Shown: positions 10,801 through 22,947 of the stretch, one piece after another | Layout of the letters: the number at the start of each line of letters is the position of its first letter | Numbering within the stretch: the stretch's first letter is position 1 | Assembly: GCA_002270565.1 (NCBI GenBank) | Contig: NQMI01000036.1 | Coordinates: 1-64,000 of the forward strand | Direction: 5' to 3' | DNA from: Stenocarpella maydis | Lineage: Eukaryota > Ascomycota > Sordariomycetes > Diaporthales > Diaporthaceae | DNA: 64,000 nt | Notes under the pieces: model-generated | Told to the model about the DNA's origin: nothing | The model's database searches: none | The model's input: the letters and a program-made list of their open reading frames with translations, nothing else | Translations under genes and position numbers: made by a program

Positions 10801-12827
10801 CAATGCTTCTAGATGGTGCATACGCCATGCCTGCATGAAATAGATGAGCCAAACCAGGTTACCTACCGGGCTACGGAGTGTATACACTACATACAAAGGT
10901 ACGCGCATATCTACTTGAGTAGGTACCTCAGTACTTGCTTGGGGCCAGGGGGGAAGAGAGATGTGCTTGCCTACCCCTTATTCCTGGGTGTTTCATCCGT
11001 CCTGGCTTGGCCGACTGACACTGCCCTGCCTGACCCTTGCTTGCTTGACGCTCGCCCCCCCTGTCCTGCCCTGCATCTTCTCTCCGTCCCCGTCCTCCTG
11101 GAATCAGCCGCCATGGCCAATGGCTTCGCGTTTGCAGCTGTTGCTGAGGACAGGACATGCACGACTCTGCCCAAGCAGCCATTGTCTCTCCCCCCACCAA
11201 CACCCCCCGCAGCGATCCATATATTTTATCGTGTACTGTACTGTACCTTACTGTACCGTATGTGTTTGTGTGTGTCCCGTTATTATGTGTGTATGTGTGT
11301 GTATATGTATGTGTGTGATGTGCCTTGCGCACGCAGTCTACGGTGTAGACTGTGTAGAGATACCCTTGCACCTCCCCTGCCTGATCTACCTACTCCCCAT
11401 CATCTACACCTGCGAGGTTTGTTGTATCCAAGCCTGCCTTGCTTAGTACCTACCCTACTCAAACCTTCCCAACCTACCTACCCCCTTACGCCTTATTACC
11501 CTTGCGGACACCTTAACCCAGCCTGCCTCTTCCCATCATCCCACCTCGACCGACCTGACCGACCTCCTTCGCAACCTCATCCTCGACTTCTTTTTCCGTT
11601 GGCCATCTCTACCAGCATAGTTTTCCCTACCCTTTCCCTCCTCTTCTCCAGGCTTCGTTGCCACAGAAAGCCGTCTAATGAAGCCTGTGTATTGACTTGA
11701 TTCGTTGATAAGCCTCTTGTCCTTTTCCACATTGTGTGTTTTTTTCCGGTCAATCCCTTGCCCCGCGTATCTCGCACGCACCTCGAACCCCCCCGCCGCA
11801 CTCACTCCTCCGTGTCTGCCACAGTGCCTTGGGCCGTATACAGCAAACGCCGACAACCAGGCTGCCCGTCTGAGAACTAGGCCACCGCAAAAGGCGCTCT
11901 TGCTGTCTGTCCTTCACCTGTCAGCAGCACCCCGGGCCTTGCTCGGCACCAGAGGAAACCAACGGAGCACGAAACGAGCGCATCGCAGTGGGAGGCCAGT
12001 CCGGACTTGGACCAACAAAACCCACGACAAGAGACACGACTCTCCTTTTTGCTGCAGCAGAGCTCGCGCCGCTGCCAAGTTTCACTTCTTGACCCCACAA
12101 CCGCCTCCCCTTCCCAACTTTTTTCTCCGTTCAGGCAACTTGACTCGACAAGGCCTCTTCGCTTCTGCAACTGCACCTCTTGCCTAGATCCGCCTTCGCG
12201 TGCAGCCAGTCTGTCGACCTTTTTGTAATCCTCGCCCTCTGGCACACACCTCACCGCCTCTGCCGGCCACCTACTCTGCTTGTCACGCCCCCCCCCCCGG
12301 ATCCAGAGCTTCACCAGCGCCCAAACCCCGACAACTCCCTGCGGCAACAGGACCTCTGTCCTTCTCTCCCCCTCTTTCTCTGTCGATCCTTCAGTGGGTC
12401 CCTGATCGAGGGTGCGCCAGCAACAGCTCGCACTTCCCCTGCTTTGGCAGCCGCCATCTGTTGAGCACGGCCTGGTTTCTCCGGCCGCCGAGAACCCCCC
12501 AGCATCTTTTCCCAGGGCATCCGAGTCAATTGAGGCAGCTTGGACCACCGGGCATCTGTGATCTGGAACGGTTGCAGTGGTACTGTCGTCATTCTCCACG
12601 ACTCGACTTACCCACCCATCTTGACCGAGAACCGCGGACGCCTTTGTCGTGCTGTGCTGTGCAGCTCCAGCCCATCGTCATCCCGCTTCTCGACCCGAGA
12701 CTTCTCGCACATCCCACAGAATATACAGCTTTCCTAATATTGGCTTCCAACCGGCGGAGCCCTATTGACATAGCCTACATACCAACGAACACCCGTCTGA
12801 TGAGGTTCGGATTGAGTTTAATCCATA
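10801..12827 (+). promoter_or_regulatory. Pyrimidine-rich probable leader/promoter of the PUF gene
   Basis: From about 11000, and strongly from 11400 to 12800, the plus strand is dominated by C and T, as in many filamentous fungal promoters and 5' leaders. The region includes several upstream ATGs. A GT-rich microsatellite lies at 11259-11320. No conserved coding frame is seen. The length suggests a long 5' UTR, possibly with an untranslated intron, but the transcription start cannot be placed. Confidence 0.45.
11259..11320. repeat. GT/GTAT microsatellite
   Basis: Irregular (TG)n and (TATG)n tract, TGTGTTTGTGTGTG then TGTGTGTATGTGTGTGTATA. Simple sequence likely to vary in length between strains. 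Confidence 0.85.
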
Positions 12828-15800
12828 ATGTCCACTTCTAGACCAGAACACTTGACAATTGGCAAGTTTGCGCCGCCTGCTGGCCTTGGCCAGTCCCTGT
12901 CAAACCCCGCCAGCGCCAGCACCTCTCCAAACGAGCCTACGTCCGGTGGAAGCGCACCAATTCGCTCGCCCTTTGGCCTCCCGACGACATCAGGCCTGAA
13001 TCCAGGAGCAAAAATGACCTCGGCCACGCGATCAGGGGCCGGCTCTCCTTCGCACGATCCGCTAGCTGCTCCTGGTAGCGGGCGTTTCCTGCCCAGCAAG
13101 AGGTGAGTACTCGATGACACAGCGCCTGCCAGGTGTCCTGATCGTGCCGGAGCGGCGCGGAGCTGTCGCGGGAGGAAGGGTTGCTAACAATCTACCGTCT
13201 GTATTAGGGCCCGCGAGATCCAAGCCCAGGAAGGCGTTACCACTCTGCCCCTGAATCCCTGGGGTGGCCCGCCGACAAGCGGGAACTCGACCCCTCTGCG
13301 CGAGAACATCCCAGAATCGCCCACTGATGGCTTCCCCGACTTCACCCAACTCTCTTCCCAAGATTCTCCCATTTCAACACGCCGTGCACGAGCAGGCACC
13401 TTGCCCTCTCGACTGTCCACCACGGGACCCCAAAACGGCCTGCTGAGCATACCGGCGCTGGCGTTCAAGACGTCCAGGCCGTCACCATCGCACAGCCCGT
13501 TCAAGTCGCCGTCGCCCAGCCTCGAGCCTGCCGAGCAGTCGAACAACCCATCTGCCTTGCTCTCACGTCTGCGGGCTGGCTCCATGCCCCAGCGCAGCCC
13601 ATTCGCGCCGCACCCGTCTGGCGCGAGCTCGCCATTTGGCCCGAACATCTTCAGCAGCAGCTGGAACGCAGTCGGTCGCGAGAGGGGCTCAACTTTGGCA
13701 AGCATAGCTAGCGTCTCAACCAATGGGCCTAGCTCCCCCACGCAGTCCCAACTCTCGAGGGAAGGCGGTGCAGAAAACGACGTCCCCGCCAGGACTCTGG
13801 ATTACCTTGGCCTGATGGGTACACCTCAGCCCCAGCCATCTCAGATGGACCCCCCATATCTGCAGACCATGATGCCAGACTTCGCCCGACAGGCGAGTGC
13901 GAGCCGTTTCCGATCCTACTCGGTGAACAACAAGGACACGTACGAGGATGAGTATGAAAACGAGGACGATGGCTACGAGCAGGAGACCCTGGAGAGTCAA
14001 TATGAACTGATTCAACAGCGGCTCGCCGCGACTCAAGCCGCCATCCGCGACCACAACCTGGCTGTCCAGGCATACGCCAGCCAGGCGGCTATCAGCCGTC
14101 CACGTGCGAGGACGGCTGGTGTTCTGGACACGCCGAATCCCTCCCGGCTTCTTCGCAGCTACTATCCGACACCCTCCCGGCTTGACAGCTCTATCACGGC
14201 CGCCGAGCTCGGGTTGACGGATGATAAGGCGGCAAATGCCGACGACCTCGCACCCGCTATTGCCGGAATCAACCTTGGTCGGTCGAGCAGCCGGAACAAT
14301 GGTCTCTTGACAGCTGACGAACCCGAACTTGGCCCTACCAGCGCCCTCTGGCTCGGCAGCATTCCCACGTCGACCACGACCACGACGCTGACGGAGATGT
14401 TCAAGCAGTTCGGCCCTATTCTCTTCACAAGAGTCCTGACACATAAGAACTGCGGATTCGTGAACTTTGAAAGGATCGACAGCTCCATGGCTGCCAAGAA
14501 CGCCTTGAATGGCAAAGAAATCTTCCCTGGAGCCGGTCCTGTTCGGATTAACTTCGCGAAACCACCCTCTGCATCCAACACACCTGGACACGATGGAGCG
14601 CAGCCTTCCCCAAGCCCCATTCCTTTCACCCAGGGGCAAAATGGTACCCAAACTCTTGCCGCTGTTGGTATTGACGCTGCGGGACCAGGTACGCCATCGG
14701 TGCCGCCGCTGTCAGAAATGAGCGCAGATATTCTGAACATCGTGAAGGACTTTGGTGCCAACGAGGAGGATGTTGCACGCATCAGCGTCAATCTGCAGGA
14801 GTCTATCACGTACACCAAATTGGCCGAGGAGATCCCTCCGATTGGGGAGCCCACCCATACCCGGATGTACGATGCACCGAAGCTTCGTGACATCCGCAAG
14901 AGGATCGACAACGCAGCTCTGTCCCAGGCGGAGATCGAGAACATTGCCCATGACATGCTGCCCGAGATTGCTGAGCTTTCTTCGGACTATCTTGGCAACA
15001 CAGTCGTGCAGAAGCTTTTTGAACAGTGCTCCGACCCGACTCGAGATGCCATGTTGGAGTTCATCGCCCCACACTTGGCAGAAATCGGCGTTCACAAGAA
15101 CGGTACCTGGGCGGCCCAGAAGATCATCAGCGTCTGCAAGACCGAACACCAGATGGGCGTCATTAGGGACCACCTGCGCCCCTACACAGTGTGTCTGTTC
15201 TTGGACCAATACGGAAACTACGTCCTGCAGGGCTGCCTGCGTTTCGGAGCCCCATACACTGACTTCATCTTTGAGACCATGATGAGCCGTATGTGGCAGA
15301 TCGCGCAGGGTCGATTTGGATCTCGAGGTATGCGGGCTTGCTTGGAGAGCCATCATGCTACCAAGGACCAACAGAGACTGCTTGCCGCAGCGATTGCACT
15401 CCACAGCGTGCAGCTGGCTACTAACCACAACGCGGCCTTGCTTCTCACTTGGTTCCTGGACACCTGCACCTTCCCTCACCGCAGGACGGTGCTGGCGCCT
15501 CAGCTCGTCCCGTACCTGGTTACCCTCTGCACCCAAAAGGTCGCGTACCTGACCGTCCTGAAGGTGATCAATCAGAAGACGGAACCGGAAGCCCGTGACA
15601 AGATCGTGCAGGCTATGTTCTTCAGCCCCAACGACCAGACGCTTGAGGCAATCCTTAGTGACTCCCAGTGCGGTGCGACCCTGATCTTCAAGGTCATTAC
15701 GACGCCTTTCTTTGACGAGAACGTGCGGAGTAAGGTGGTAGAGAACGTCAAGTCCGTACTGTCTCATATTAAGGCGCAGCCGGACAAGGGCTACAAGCGT

Positions 15801-15944
15801 CTGATGGACGAGGTCGGGCTGTCGACTCGCAACGCCAACGGAGCTTCGCGCGGCGATGGAGGAAACCACCAGGAGAGACACCGCGGGACTCCTCGGGCCA
15901 ATAACTCAAACAACCAACAGCAGCGTGAGCAGCAGCAGGCTCAA

Positions 15945-15976
<32 letters not shown>

Positions 15977-16565
15977 GAACCAGAAGCAAGCCCAGCAGGC
16001 TCAGCAGCCGCAACAACAAGCGCAACAAGCAGCCGCCGCTCAGTACAACGCGGCCGCTAACAGCGGCCAGTTCTACAATCCGCTCAATGCCGCTTCCGCC
16101 GGTGCTAACGCAGCCTATGACGCAGGCTTTGCAATCCCGCGGAGCGACAACGTCGACCCGTCTGTCCAGCAGTACAACTCATTCGCGTCTCAGGGTCCCA
16201 TGACGCCTGCCATGAACTTTCAGCAGATGCAGTACCAGCAGAGCATGATGCGCGGTACTCCGCCTATGGGCGGTTACTACCCCATGCAGACCGGGATTCC
16301 GTTCCCCAGCGCCAGCCCTTCCATCGACCAGTATCGCGGCAGCCCTGTTCCTCAACCTGGCATGCCCGCTACTAGCCAGAGCCCGTATGCCGCCCCTGGC
16401 TTCCCGATGCCCATGTCTATGGGAGCAGGAGGCTATGGCTACGGAATCCCCGGTCCGGGTTACAACGTTCCCGATGGAGGCATAAACGGAAGTGCGCCAG
16501 GCCGCCGAGGGGGTCGTGTCGGCCGTCAGGGGCGGAACAATACTGCAAGCCCCAGACCGTATTGA
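12828..16565 (+). CDS. PUF-family RNA-binding protein with RRM (JSN1/Puf2-like)
   Basis: Two exons: 12828-13102 and 13208-16565, with a 105-bp intron (GTGAGT donor, TTAG acceptor), giving 1210 aa. Order of parts: a disordered Ser/Pro-rich N-terminus; an RRM at about residues 470-545 (WLGSIP as RNP2-like strand, CGFVNFE as RNP1-like); PUF repeats at about 645-945 (for example LGNTVVQKLFEQC, NGTWAAQKII, QYGNYVLQGCL, QCGATLIFKVI); a poly-Gln tract at about 995-1035; and a Gly/Pro-rich tail ending in RGGR-type residues. This combination is that of yeast Jsn1 and Puf2, which bind 3' UTRs of mRNAs, often for membrane or mitochondria-linked proteins, and influence decay or localisation. The start codon has an A at -3 (ATAATGT) and lies just before the conserved-looking exon 1. 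A JSN1-like assignment is firm at family level; the exact paralogue is inferred. Confidence 0.92.
15915..16035 (+). repeat. CAG-rich repeat encoding poly-Gln
   Basis: Runs of CAGCAGCAACAG encode a Gln-rich segment interrupted by Ala, Asn and Lys in the C-terminal third of the PUF protein. Prion-like, slippage-prone composition. Confidence 0.85.
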
Positions 16566-16614
16566 TGAACCGGACCAACGTGCGACTGTCCATGTCGAAA
16601 AGGAGAATTGCTTA

Positions 16615-16620
16615 AATAAA
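16615..16620 (+). promoter_or_regulatory. Polyadenylation signal of the PUF gene
   Basis: An exact AATAAA lies 50 bases after the PUF stop codon, a normal distance for a fungal 3' end signal. Confidence 0.45.
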
Positions 16621-19351
16621 ATTTGCTTCCAGCTCACAAGGGTGTTGAGTGTTCTACTGCATCACAGGCGCACACGAATTGCGCAAGAGCAAAACAAAAA
16701 ATGTGACCGGGGGCTTTTATGGGTGCTTGTATGGATATGGAGTAACGGTTCTGACGCGGCGTTTCAATGCTTCTTTTTATTATTTTATTTATATTCTTTT
16801 TCACGCTTTCGTCCTGCCGGCGACAACAGCCGCCGAGCTTGGTCCTCGGGAGAAGGAGGAGGGACATCTCCCGTGTTCATGATTTCCGACACGCTCGCTT
16901 ATTATCAGAACGGACATTCGTGCATGCTTGGGGGCTTGGCGGGGTTTGGCGGGAGAGAGGTATATAGAGCATTCTCGCGGCTGGACCCACAACGAGGAAG
17001 ATATTAGGAACGAAACGTTGTGTACTGTTTCCCCCTTATTGTTTCTTCCAACTTCTGTGTGTCTCGTGCGATAGACTTCTCTCCATGGTGTGGCCTGAAG
17101 GAATTAAGGTGCTTTTGCTTCATGACCCCCGGCGTTTCATTTGATTCGAATCAGAAGAGGGGGCGAGAGAGCAGAAGTTTCCCTTCTGATGTACTTCATC
17201 CATCCAAGCGTACCTGGACACACAAATTCCATGCACACATCCCATCGACCAACAGTTGAGAAGATTCCCAGTTGGGTAGTGTTGGTTTAATTTTTGGGAG
17301 GCTCAGATTGGGCATCTGAGCAATCTCGTCTCTCGTAGAAGCTCTGTCGTCGGTTTCCTTCCTTTTCACCACTCTCGTCACCAAAAAAGGCCCCTGTCTT
17401 GTTCTGCCGCGGTCCCAACTCATAAGAGAGGGAGACATGGCTGCGTGAACAATCCCGGCCGGGTGGTGGGAGGTGATCAAGAGGATTCTGTGGCATTAGG
17501 CATTGAGTGCCTGCTACCTTGGAGGACGAGGAAGAAGATGAGAGAGAAAGAAAGAAATTGTCAAGAGTTAAGTAAGGCAGACGAGGCGTGGTAAAGCTAG
17601 GGTGGTCTGTTGCTGTGGTGCCCGGGTGAGCGTCAGTGGGAGAGGTGTTAGTTATGCTGACTCGTGAAGGATGAAGAGTGATTGAAAATAGGCGATACGG
17701 AAGAAAGATAAAATGTATTCGAAGAATTAGACGATGGCTAAATGCATAGTTTGTGTTTAGTGTATTGTGTGGACTTGGGTTCTCATGTAGAAAAGGGATC
17801 ACGGGTTGCCTTGAACCGAGAGCCAGTATTGCTTCATCAACTGGCAACAGTATCTGCCCCCACATTATCAGCGCCGTTACGTGTGGTCGTTTTCTGAATA
17901 TGTATGACCCTAGGTCTATAGATGTGCGTATGTTTACGCGTTCCTCCTCTCGCTGTCTATATATGTCGGTATGGCGTCCTCTGCGGTCGCTCGTGTGTGA
18001 GAAGTTGGGAGATGGCCTCGAGACAACGTCCCCGCGCTGCGCCGACCCAGGGGTAGAGATCCTTCTTCCGCAGCTGAACCAGGTTGGATCGATACCCCGG
18101 AGAGGAAACCCATAATTATCTTCGCGGCACCCTTCGTGTGCTTGGTTCTGTCTGGGCCCAAGGAAGGCCACATATGAGCGCCAAACGGCATGGGAGCGGG
18201 TGCATCCGTTTCTCCTGTACTCCAGCAGATCCCGCCCACCGCGGCACGCATAGAGGGTACCGGCTTGTATATTCATGATCCTTCAAGTTCGATATTCCGC
18301 GGTGGACAAACGCCCCCACTGACGACCCCTATTTTGCTGCGGCTGCATTTCTGCGACGCTTCTGCCGTGTCGCCACCTCAGCCGTGACGGACCAAGACCT
18401 GCGCATTGCGTCGTGGCTATCGCCGGTCGCACACGCTCCTCTTCCTCCCAATACTCATGCAATGACAAGGACATATGTGATCATCCAAGGCTACTCGGGG
18501 ACGGGAGGCTAAACAGGTACGCACGGCTGACCTTCCTTGCCCGAGTGTGACGACCTCAGTATATCACTGGGCCCGTAACAGTCGAGGCCGTGTCACTCCG
18601 ACACCGTGGCGGCATTGTTCTCGTGCGGCGGATCTATGGCGCCGGAGGTTCTGGACACGGTGCGAATGAGGCTAGGCTGAGCACCACCGGTGGCATCTTT
18701 GCCCATCACAGGAGGTCTGCTGGTTGTACACTCGCTTGGAAATCGCCCGGGCGCAAATGTCCACAGGGTGTTGCCCAGCAGCACCTGCGGCCGCTGGAGG
18801 AGCAGACGCTTACACACAATATTCATCATCTGGTATATCATCAGAGGCCCCTACGACTAATCTACACAGCCCATTGTAATCCTAGAAGAGAAAGAGAGAG
18901 TAAAGAGCAGTGGAAACCAATAACACGGTTGTATAAACGAGGGCAAGGCCCCCACGGCTTGAATCACTCGCCCGAATACGCCTTTTTACCCACATTACTC
19001 CTCAAGAGTATGTGGAGCCTTTACTTCCACTACTTGAGACCTTTCCGGTCTTTCTGTACCCAGATCCGCATAGGTGCTCATTCCATCTTGTTTAAACAGG
19101 AACCCGCAGCCCTCGCCAGCTGTTCCTTCCCACGGAGGAGCCCAGCCAGGTTTCTGGCCGATGGTGGCTTCTCACATTTGAGACCATTATTGGTCCTGGG
19201 CACGCGCACTCTGCCCGTGGGCGTGGCTGCCTGAGATGATGGGAGTTTTGTGAAAATAGCGGGGGTATGCCTGGCTGTCCTATTCGTGGTGGATCGCTGG
19301 GTCAATTACTCCCTTCCCGGCGTCGCCCGGCTGCTTACCGCACCTTCACGC
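16621..19351. other. 2.7 kb intergenic region
   Basis: A 329-codon frame on the minus strand (18276-17287) lacks any family signature and looks fortuitous: mixed low-complexity Ser and Arg, no periodic hydrophobicity. The region probably contains the 3' ends of the PUF and SNF5 genes, which are convergent. Nothing else is supported. Confidence 0.5.
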
Positions 19352-21800
19352 TTAGGGTGGAGCGTTCCCAGAGCCTGCCTTGGCCGGGTCGGTCTCAAAA
19401 CCCACGCGCTTGTTCACCTTGTCCCGGTGCTGCTTGTTCCGCAAGTGCACCTCGAAATTGGCCGCCGTCATTTCTGGTCCAGGCGTGTAGAGCTTGCCAG
19501 GGCAGTCTGGACACCTTATCCTGGGGAGGAACATGTATTTCACATTATCGGGAAGGGGCTGGCCTCGTGGGATCTGAGGCGCAGGGACGATGGTGGTCTC
19601 TGTGTCGGCATGCACGGCGCAATGCCGCATTGTGGCCTCGAAGTTGTCATGCGGCCACGACTTGCGCAGTTCGTTCAGTGACTTCTCCAGCCATTCTGGA
19701 GGTGGAGGCTGCGAGATGGTTAGCTATGAACCTGGCGGGTACGGAGGAGAAGGGGGTGATTGTTACGCAATATAACTCCCAGGAAAAAGGGCGGTGACTC
19801 ACTAATTCGAGGGGTGGTTGACCTTCCCCAGGGGGCGGAGGGGCCGCTACACGACCGATCTGAGGCACAGGTGCAGAGGAGCCAGACTGCGACATGCTGC
19901 TTGCGTTTTTGAGAAGGGGTGGTTTGGGTGGTGCGGAAGGAGTCGACGGTGGCCCCATGCTGCCTGGCGGGAGAGATGCGCTGGGGGCTCTGGGTTGGCG
20001 GGGTGTATGAGAAGTATCAGGGCGCGTGATGGGCCTCCCCATGGCCATATCCAAAAGCATCTTTCTCGCCCTCTCATATGTCCGAGGCACCTTAACCACT
20101 ACCCAGTGGTTACGAGGCTCATCAGGTGTCTCGTCCAAGGCACGACCAAAGCGCCTTGATGTCCGGGTCTCGTGGTGGTGTGATGTGATGACCTCTGGGG
20201 TCTCTGAACGACCGAGATGTGCCATCTTTTGTTGTGCGACAGTGGCCGCGCCGCGCATACCTCGAGTTCGCGCGGTGCCTGCGAGCTGCGACATGGCCGG
20301 GGAATCCGGTGCGGAGTCTTCGCTCTCGTCTGAGTCTGAAAATGCGCCGTCGTGTTGGCCACGACCCCTGCCTCTCCCAGTCGCGGTTCCCGCCACCCTC
20401 TTGAAGAGCCCCGTCTTCTCGATCGAGTCAGCAGCCCCCGGGATGGTGGATGACACTACCATGGTCCGTATCGTCCTCTGTCGTTCCTTCAGGTCGGGTA
20501 GCTGTGGACCGCCGCGCCTGTTCACCGATCTCTTCTGTTTGCGCTGTTCCCTCGCAAATATGACCTCGTTCCTCTCCAGGTCAGCGTCACCCAGCTCGTA
20601 GAGATACGGCGCATAGTCCTTGGCCTGCTGTTGAGGCCGGAAGACGGTGGGCAATGGAGAAGGCAGGAAGGAGGCAGCAAGATCCGGCTCTTCGATCGGC
20701 CTGCCGTCAAAAGGATGCCCAATGCCGTACAAAGTCCTTGTGAACAGCTGCGTCTGCTCGCGAATGCAATGTGCTATCGCGGTGGTGAACTCTCCTGAGA
20801 GTGAGAGGTCTTGGGCCATGACCCGGGCGAATTCCTCTGGGGAGTTGTCTGGCTCGTTCATCTCCCATTCGAACTGGTCAATCAGCGTGACAGCACCAAT
20901 TGTGATATTGAGCTTGATCAATATCCTCATCTCGTCGTTCTTGTATGCCGAGTAGGGTAGTTCGGGGTCGAGTGCATCCTCCTGCGAGAACACCATGGGG
21001 TAGAAGTCCAGCAGCTGTTCGCGGATCTGATGCTGGATCTGCTCATACACAGGCCGGTCGTGCGGCGCCTTCAGGCCCATATCCTCGACGAGCTGGGCGG
21101 AAAATAGGTCGACCGGTACCAGGCGGTCGTGAAGATTCCACGTGAGGGTGTCGCGCAGCTTCAGTTTGTCCCAGTCGACGTCGAGCCGTACCGGAACTAG
21201 TTCTTCGTACTGGTCAGCCTGCTCCTTCAGGTCCTTCCGGCTGGGCTTGGGCAAGGCTGGCGTGGTTCGTTTGCCGGCGCGAGGCTTGTCTTTGGGGTAG
21301 ACGAGGCGCGGAGGGCCGCGGTTCTCGGTGTAGCCGTTGCCGTACCCGCTGTAGCCCTCTCCATACAGCCTGGAAGGGGGGAAGGACTGCGCATGGGGGT
21401 GGGTCTGGATGAGCTTGTACTCGTCGATTTCTTGTTTCCACCGTTTGGTATTATCCTCCAGGCGCGCCTGCTTCTCCTTCAGGGCGGCGGTGGCGATCTT
21501 GTCCCGGGCAATGATGCGCTCCAGCTGATAGGCCTTGAACGATTCCTCGGTCCGCACGGGTATCGTGGGCTCAGGTGTGGGCTCTCTGGAAGCATCGTCG
21601 TTGGAGGCCGGGGGGTCGTCGGCGGTGCCATTCTTGGCTGTGGGTGTTGAGGAAGACGGTGCAGGTGGAGCAGAATCCGAAGAGACGACCGATGAGGGAT
21701 CGCCAGTTGTCGTAGCTGGTACGGATGCAGGCGCCGGGGCGGAGGTTGAGGCTGATGCGGATACAGATGCGGATGCAGAGGAATCGGATGAAGATGCCAT
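19352..21800 (-). CDS. snf5: SNF5/SMARCB1 subunit of SWI/SNF-type remodeller
   Basis: Two exons: 21800-19803 and 19708-19352, with a 94-bp intron (GTGAGT donor, AGCTAAC branch, CGCAG acceptor, phase 0), giving 784 aa. The N-terminus is a Ser/Ala/Pro-rich disordered stretch. The SNF5 core lies at about residues 200-365: ELVPVRLDVDWDKLKLRDT, then PYSAYKNDEMRILIKLNITIG, FEWEMNEPDNSPEEFA and a YGIGHPFDG end. After it come an Arg-rich segment, a Pro-rich linker, and a C-terminal CPDC plus H..N..H pattern that looks like a small zinc-binding motif (CPDCPGKLYTP.. then NFEVHLRNKQHRD). SNF5 is a core scaffold of SWI/SNF that binds histones and activators. I chose the ATG at 21800; an in-frame ATG at 21935 would add 45 unconserved-looking residues. 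The paralogue Sfh1 of RSC has the same core, so the symbol is probable rather than certain. Confidence 0.85.
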
Positions 21801-22947
21801 CGCGACAAGAGTGTCGCAACGGGATGACGTGCCGCTTCGGATCGCAGCAAGCGGGCACAATATGGCGGTGAGAGGAGTTGGACTGGATCGGCCGGGCCAG
21901 TCAGAGGATCGGTCGACGGCAAGGAGGGAGGACAATGGAGCTCAAGGTCGATGTGTCTCGATCGCGTTGTCGCGCTTTCTGGGCTCTGTCGCGACTGAAG
22001 AGAGCGCTGGAGACGCTTGGGGCCTGGCGAGCCTTGGTATTGGCGCTCGGACCATGCGAGCCCTGCACTCCGTAGTGTAGAGTGAGCCTGGTGAGGAGCG
22101 GTTGGTAGGCCGTACTCTGTGGTCGAGGGCAACGCTTTTAAAATATACGTAGGTACTTAGATCAACACTACGTACAGCTATGCCTCTCTCGTCATAAAGG
22201 TTTGGGGCAGCGGAATTGGCCCCAGAAAGACGCGCAAAAAGATATATTTAGTTAGGGATATCTGATCCCTAATAAATTCGGATATATCCCAGAGAAGAGT
22301 TCTGAGAGGAGGGTAGAGGGAGAGAAATAATGGCGGAATAATAGTCACGAGGGGATACATATCAAGGTATGGGAAGTGCAGCCATGAGCCAAGTCTCAGG
22401 GGGGCCCGTGTAGTTTTGATATCCGCACGGGAGGGGGCTGGTAATGCGTAATGCTACATTTAGGTACACTAGTAGTGCGGCTGCTGCTGTTCCATATGTG
22501 TGTGGCTCGAGCTGCGTCGAGCAGAGCAGAGCAGAGCAGGCGGGCACATCGGCCATGGGATGCTGTCATACGTAGACTACCTATAGGTACCTACTAAGTA
22601 GTATATGTGCGACCAAAAGGTACCCAGACTGGTCTAGCCTGGGCCTGCTGGGACACACAATCAAATGGCCCCTCCCCCACCTTGAAATGGCTGTGGAGGG
22701 GTAAAAAAAATCACCTGCGCCTGGCCACAACGGGAACCTTATGCTCGCAGCTGCTACCCAAGACATCACGAGCCCACTCCTCATCCTCGAGTCCATCCCC
22801 CAAAGCTCTGCTCCCAACCCCTCTCTCCCTCTCCCTCGCGAGACTCTTCTAGCCCCTCCTCGCTTTCGTTCTTCCCACATCCCCTCCCTCGTTCCCACCA
22901 ACTTCGTCCACGACTCCGGTTCCACTCGGAATCACCTGCTGCAAACA
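21801..22947. promoter_or_regulatory. Divergent promoter region, SNF5 and Cdb4-like genes
   Basis: Shared upstream region of two genes transcribed away from each other. On the right side (22741-22947) the plus strand is pyrimidine-rich up to CAAACATGG, as expected for a strongly expressed fungal gene. An AT-rich patch at 22140-22360 holds a hairpin described separately, and a GAGCA pentamer microsatellite lies near 22516-22537. Confidence 0.5.
22241..22290. repeat. AT-rich hairpin / nested inverted repeat
   Basis: An inner near-palindrome TTAGGGATATCTGATCCCTAA (22252-22272) is flanked by GATATATTTA on the left and TAAATTCGGATATATCC on the right, which are imperfect reverse complements. It could be a transposon footprint or a regulatory cruciform between two divergent promoters. 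Confidence 0.5.

Noticed and set aside
10813..11700. 295-codon plus-strand frame in the region upstream of the PUF gene
   Set aside because: Composition (Pro, Leu, Ser, Cys, Tyr) is what pyrimidine-rich non-coding DNA yields; it includes the translation of a GT microsatellite.
14712..15881. 389-codon frame opposite the PUF domain
   Set aside because: Antisense shadow of a conserved coding exon; no independent features.
17287..18276. 329-codon open frame on the minus strand
   Set aside because: No family signature, irregular composition, lies in the convergent region between two good genes, and no upstream leader features. Most likely a chance open frame.
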